DNA from: Micromonospora inositola
GTDB lineage: Bacteria > Actinomycetota > Actinomycetes > Mycobacteriales > Micromonosporaceae
Assembly: GCF_900090285.1 (NCBI RefSeq)
Contig: NZ_LT607754.1
Location: 5,172,001-5,236,000 of the forward strand
Length of the DNA stretch: 64,000 nt
Reading direction: 5' to 3'
Made by a program: the position numbers and the translations under genes. The notes beneath the pieces are model-generated. The model saw only the letters and a program-made list of their open reading frames with translations. It did no database searches and was not told the origin of the DNA. Shown here in pieces: positions 62,362 through 64,000 of the stretch (positions are counted from its first letter, which is position 1; each line of letters opens with the position of its first letter).

Positions 62362-62955
62362 GTGGGTACCGATATCGCTGGCGGGGTGGAGATCCGGCCG
62401 CACGGTCCGGGTTCACCCTGGATGCTGGCCGACGTCAGTTTGGATGCCCTACCTCGCCACTACGACGCCCTCGGGCTGCTGTTCGGCGTACGGAACTACG
62501 CCGGGTTCGAACCCGTCGCGCCCGGCCGTGGCCTGCCGGAAAACGCCAGTGCCGACCTGCTTGGTCTCCAGCTTGCAGACAGCGAACACGGTCACACCTG
62601 GGTGGCATGGACGCAGCTGGCCTGCATCGATTGGAGGGCGCGAGCGCCCCGCGTGGACGACCGGATCCATGAGTACAAGCTGACAAGCGAAGGGCCGCTC
62701 TTCAACGGCAAGGCCGGCCACCACGGGCGAGCCTGGCGCGCGGTGGCCGGCGAGCACGCCGATCCCCGGGGCAGCAGCTACCCGGAGGGAACCGAATGGC
62801 GTGCCGCCGACCGAATGTGGCGGGTGGAGCGCCTTTCCCACGGCGACGTGCTGCGTACCGACCCGCAGCTGCGCGCGCTGTTGGACACCATGCGCGATCT
62901 TGCCGAGCAGAATGGCGACGACAACGTACGGCTGGTTGTTTGGTTCGACAGCTAA
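62362..62955 (+). CDS. Hypothetical protein (197 aa)
   Basis: GTG start after GAGCTGAC. It begins TDIAGGVEIRPHGPGSPWML and has HYDALGLLFGVRNYAGFEPV and WTQLACIDWRARAPRVDDRI. It is soluble and resembles unnamed actinobacterial/phage proteins. No function is assigned. Confidence 0.65.
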   Translation: MGTDIAGGVEIRPHGPGSPWMLADVSLDALPRHYDALGLLFGVRNYAGFEPVAPGRGLPENASADLLGLQLADSEHGHTWVAWTQLACIDWRARAPRVDDRIHEYKLTSEGPLFNGKAGHHGRAWRAVAGEHADPRGSSYPEGTEWRAADRMWRVERLSHGDVLRTDPQLRALLDTMRDLAEQNGDDNVRLVVWFDS

Positions 62956-62982
62956 GCAACTGGGGCCGGGACCCCCGTCACG

Positions 62983-63049
62983 ACGAGCATCCTCAACTGC
63001 CGCGCAGAGGGCGTTGACACTGACTGCGAGCGGTAACGCACCGTGATGT
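62983..63049 (+). repeat. Cassette-array site 17, in front of int2
   Basis: Core TCAACTGCCG at 62993 inside GAGCATCCTCAACTGCCGCG. The following 50 bp to the ATG resemble the int1 leader (GAGGGCG, TGACACTGACTG). Confidence 0.7.
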
Positions 63050-63963
63050 ATGACTACCTCTCCCGCTTCCGGTCCCGGTGTCGTCTCTCCTGATGGTGTT
63101 GTTCTCCGTGCGGCGGTTTCTGCCTACCTCGGTCGGTACCGGGGTGACTCGCGGCTGCACACCGAGTCCGACCTGCGCGTCTTCCTGGCCTGGTGCGCCA
63201 ACCAGGACCTGGACCCGCTGCCGGTTGCTCGCGTGGAGATCGAGCGGTACGTGCGCTGGCTGCAGGACGCACGCCGCTTCCAGCCCTCGACCGTTTCCCG
63301 CCGGCTGTCGGTGGTGGTCGGTTTCTACCGCGTCTGCGTCATCGACGGCATCCTGCCGCACTCACCAGCCGACGTCCGCCGACCGGTCGTGCCACCCGAA
63401 TCACCCACTCTCGGGGTGGGCCACCTACAGTTCGAAGCCCTGATCACCACCGCACGGCAGTCAGCCAACCCGAACGACTTCGCGCTGATCGCCATGCTCG
63501 GCCTGCTCGGGCTGCGCATATTCGAAGCCTGCGCCGCCAACATAGGCGACATCGGCGAGGAACACGGCCACCGCGTCCTGCGGGTGCACGGCAAGGGCGG
63601 CAAAATCGTCCTCATCCCGCTTCCGCCCGCCGTGGCCAGGGCCGTCGACCGGGCGGTCGACGGCCGCCTCGATGGCCCGATCCTGCGCAACACCCTCGGG
63701 GCGCGGATGACCGGCACGCGGCAACCCGCCGGCTCAAGCACCTCTCGGCCAGCGCCGGGATCCGGATGCCGAGGATGCACCCGCACATGCTGCGCCACAC
63801 CTTCGTCACCACCATGCTCGACGCCGGCGTGAGCCTGCGCGACGTACAGATCGCCGCCCGTCATGCCGACCCTCGCACCACTATGCGCTACGACCGCGCC
63901 CGCAAGAACCTCGACCGGCACCCCAACTACATCCTCGCCGCCTACATGGCCTCCGGAACCTAG
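63050..63963 (+). pseudogene. Tyrosine recombinase/integrase copy 2, one-base deletion
   Basis: Close paralog of the gene at 37177, by eye near 88-90% identical over the first 220 residues. R (GLLGLRIFEA) and K (HGKGGK) are intact, but where int1 has ATGGACC this copy has ATGACC (63707-63713). The shift moves HPHMLRHTF, AARHADPRTT and the tyrosine TMRYDRA into another frame, which runs intact to the TAG at 63961-63963. The product of the first frame would be 260 residues without the nucleophile, so it is inactive unless corrected. Confidence 0.9.
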
Positions 63964-63970
63964 CGACTAC

Positions 63971-64000
63971 GACAAGCGGATCTGCCGAATACTGGATGTC
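63971..64000 (+). repeat. Cassette-array site 18, after int2
   Basis: AAGCGGATCTGCCGAATACT, core at 63978; the first 15 bases equal the site after int1. The array continues beyond the window. Confidence 0.75.

Noticed and set aside
33311..64000. Classical IntI/attC integron
   Set aside because: The recombinases show no IntI-specific insert, no GTTRRRY/RYYYAAC boxes were recognised at the sites, and cargo genes lie in both orientations.
1..64000. CRISPR array, rRNA or tRNA genes
   Set aside because: No regularly spaced identical repeats with unique spacers, no rRNA sequence and no convincing tRNA cloverleaf were seen.

Overview
The window is high-GC DNA from an actinobacterium, probably a filamentous soil type; the genus cannot be fixed from sequence alone. 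Evidence is the strong GC bias in third positions, frequent GTG starts, F420/LLM-type oxidoreductases, a SigJ-like ECF factor, ATP-dependent DNA ligase, DinB/DUF664 and many TetR/GntR/LacI regulators. No rRNA, tRNA or CRISPR array was seen.

Region 1 (1-13.95 kb) is a catabolic cluster. It holds a biotin-dependent acyl-CoA carboxylase of methylcrotonyl/geranyl type, a GntR-FCD regulator, a broken BioY biotin transporter, an enoyl-CoA hydratase, an SsuD-like flavin monooxygenase, an HpcH/HpaI-type lyase, a citryl-CoA-lyase-like protein, a SnoaL/flavin-reductase fusion and a complete branched-chain-amino-acid-type (Liv) ABC importer. AT-rich palindromic elements of similar sequence sit in front of three of its transcription units. 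IS5-type transposase wreckage separates the enzymes from the importer.

Region 2 (14-33.2 kb) is mixed. It holds a membrane-anchored PQQ-type propeller protein between about 100-bp direct repeats, small membrane proteins, an ATP-dependent DNA ligase, a secreted seven-repeat PD40 propeller, and an ABC importer/nucleoside hydrolase/LacI operon with tandem LacI operators. It also holds an orphan TniB-like ATPase, a LexA-like repressor, an XRE regulator and a ribbon-helix-helix antitoxin-like pair with a 65-bp tandem duplication.

Region 3 (33.3 kb to the window end) is the most unusual part. Nearly every one to three genes are separated by a copy of a short intergenic repeat whose core is close to RTCCGGAYNTGCCGA. 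I find about 29 cores (a few weak), all on the same strand. Ten occur as A-B pairs, seven of them 57-62 bp apart. Two closely related XerC/D-like tyrosine recombinase genes (37.2-38.1 kb intact; 63.05-63.96 kb with a one-base deletion) are themselves bracketed by these sites. Cargo between sites is unrelated and in both orientations: TetR/SDR/F420-NADP reductase, GNAT, LLM oxidoreductase, alpha/beta hydrolase, epimerase with SigJ, isoprenylcysteine methyltransferase with M50 protease, DinB with YrhB/Imm35, HIT-like, YobI-like NTPase, SMP-30, quinone oxidoreductase and several small membrane or unknown proteins. I interpret this as an integron-like cassette array in an actinobacterium, not a standard class of integron. 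Several cargo genes are decaying: an IS3 insertion, in-frame amber codons and frameshifts.
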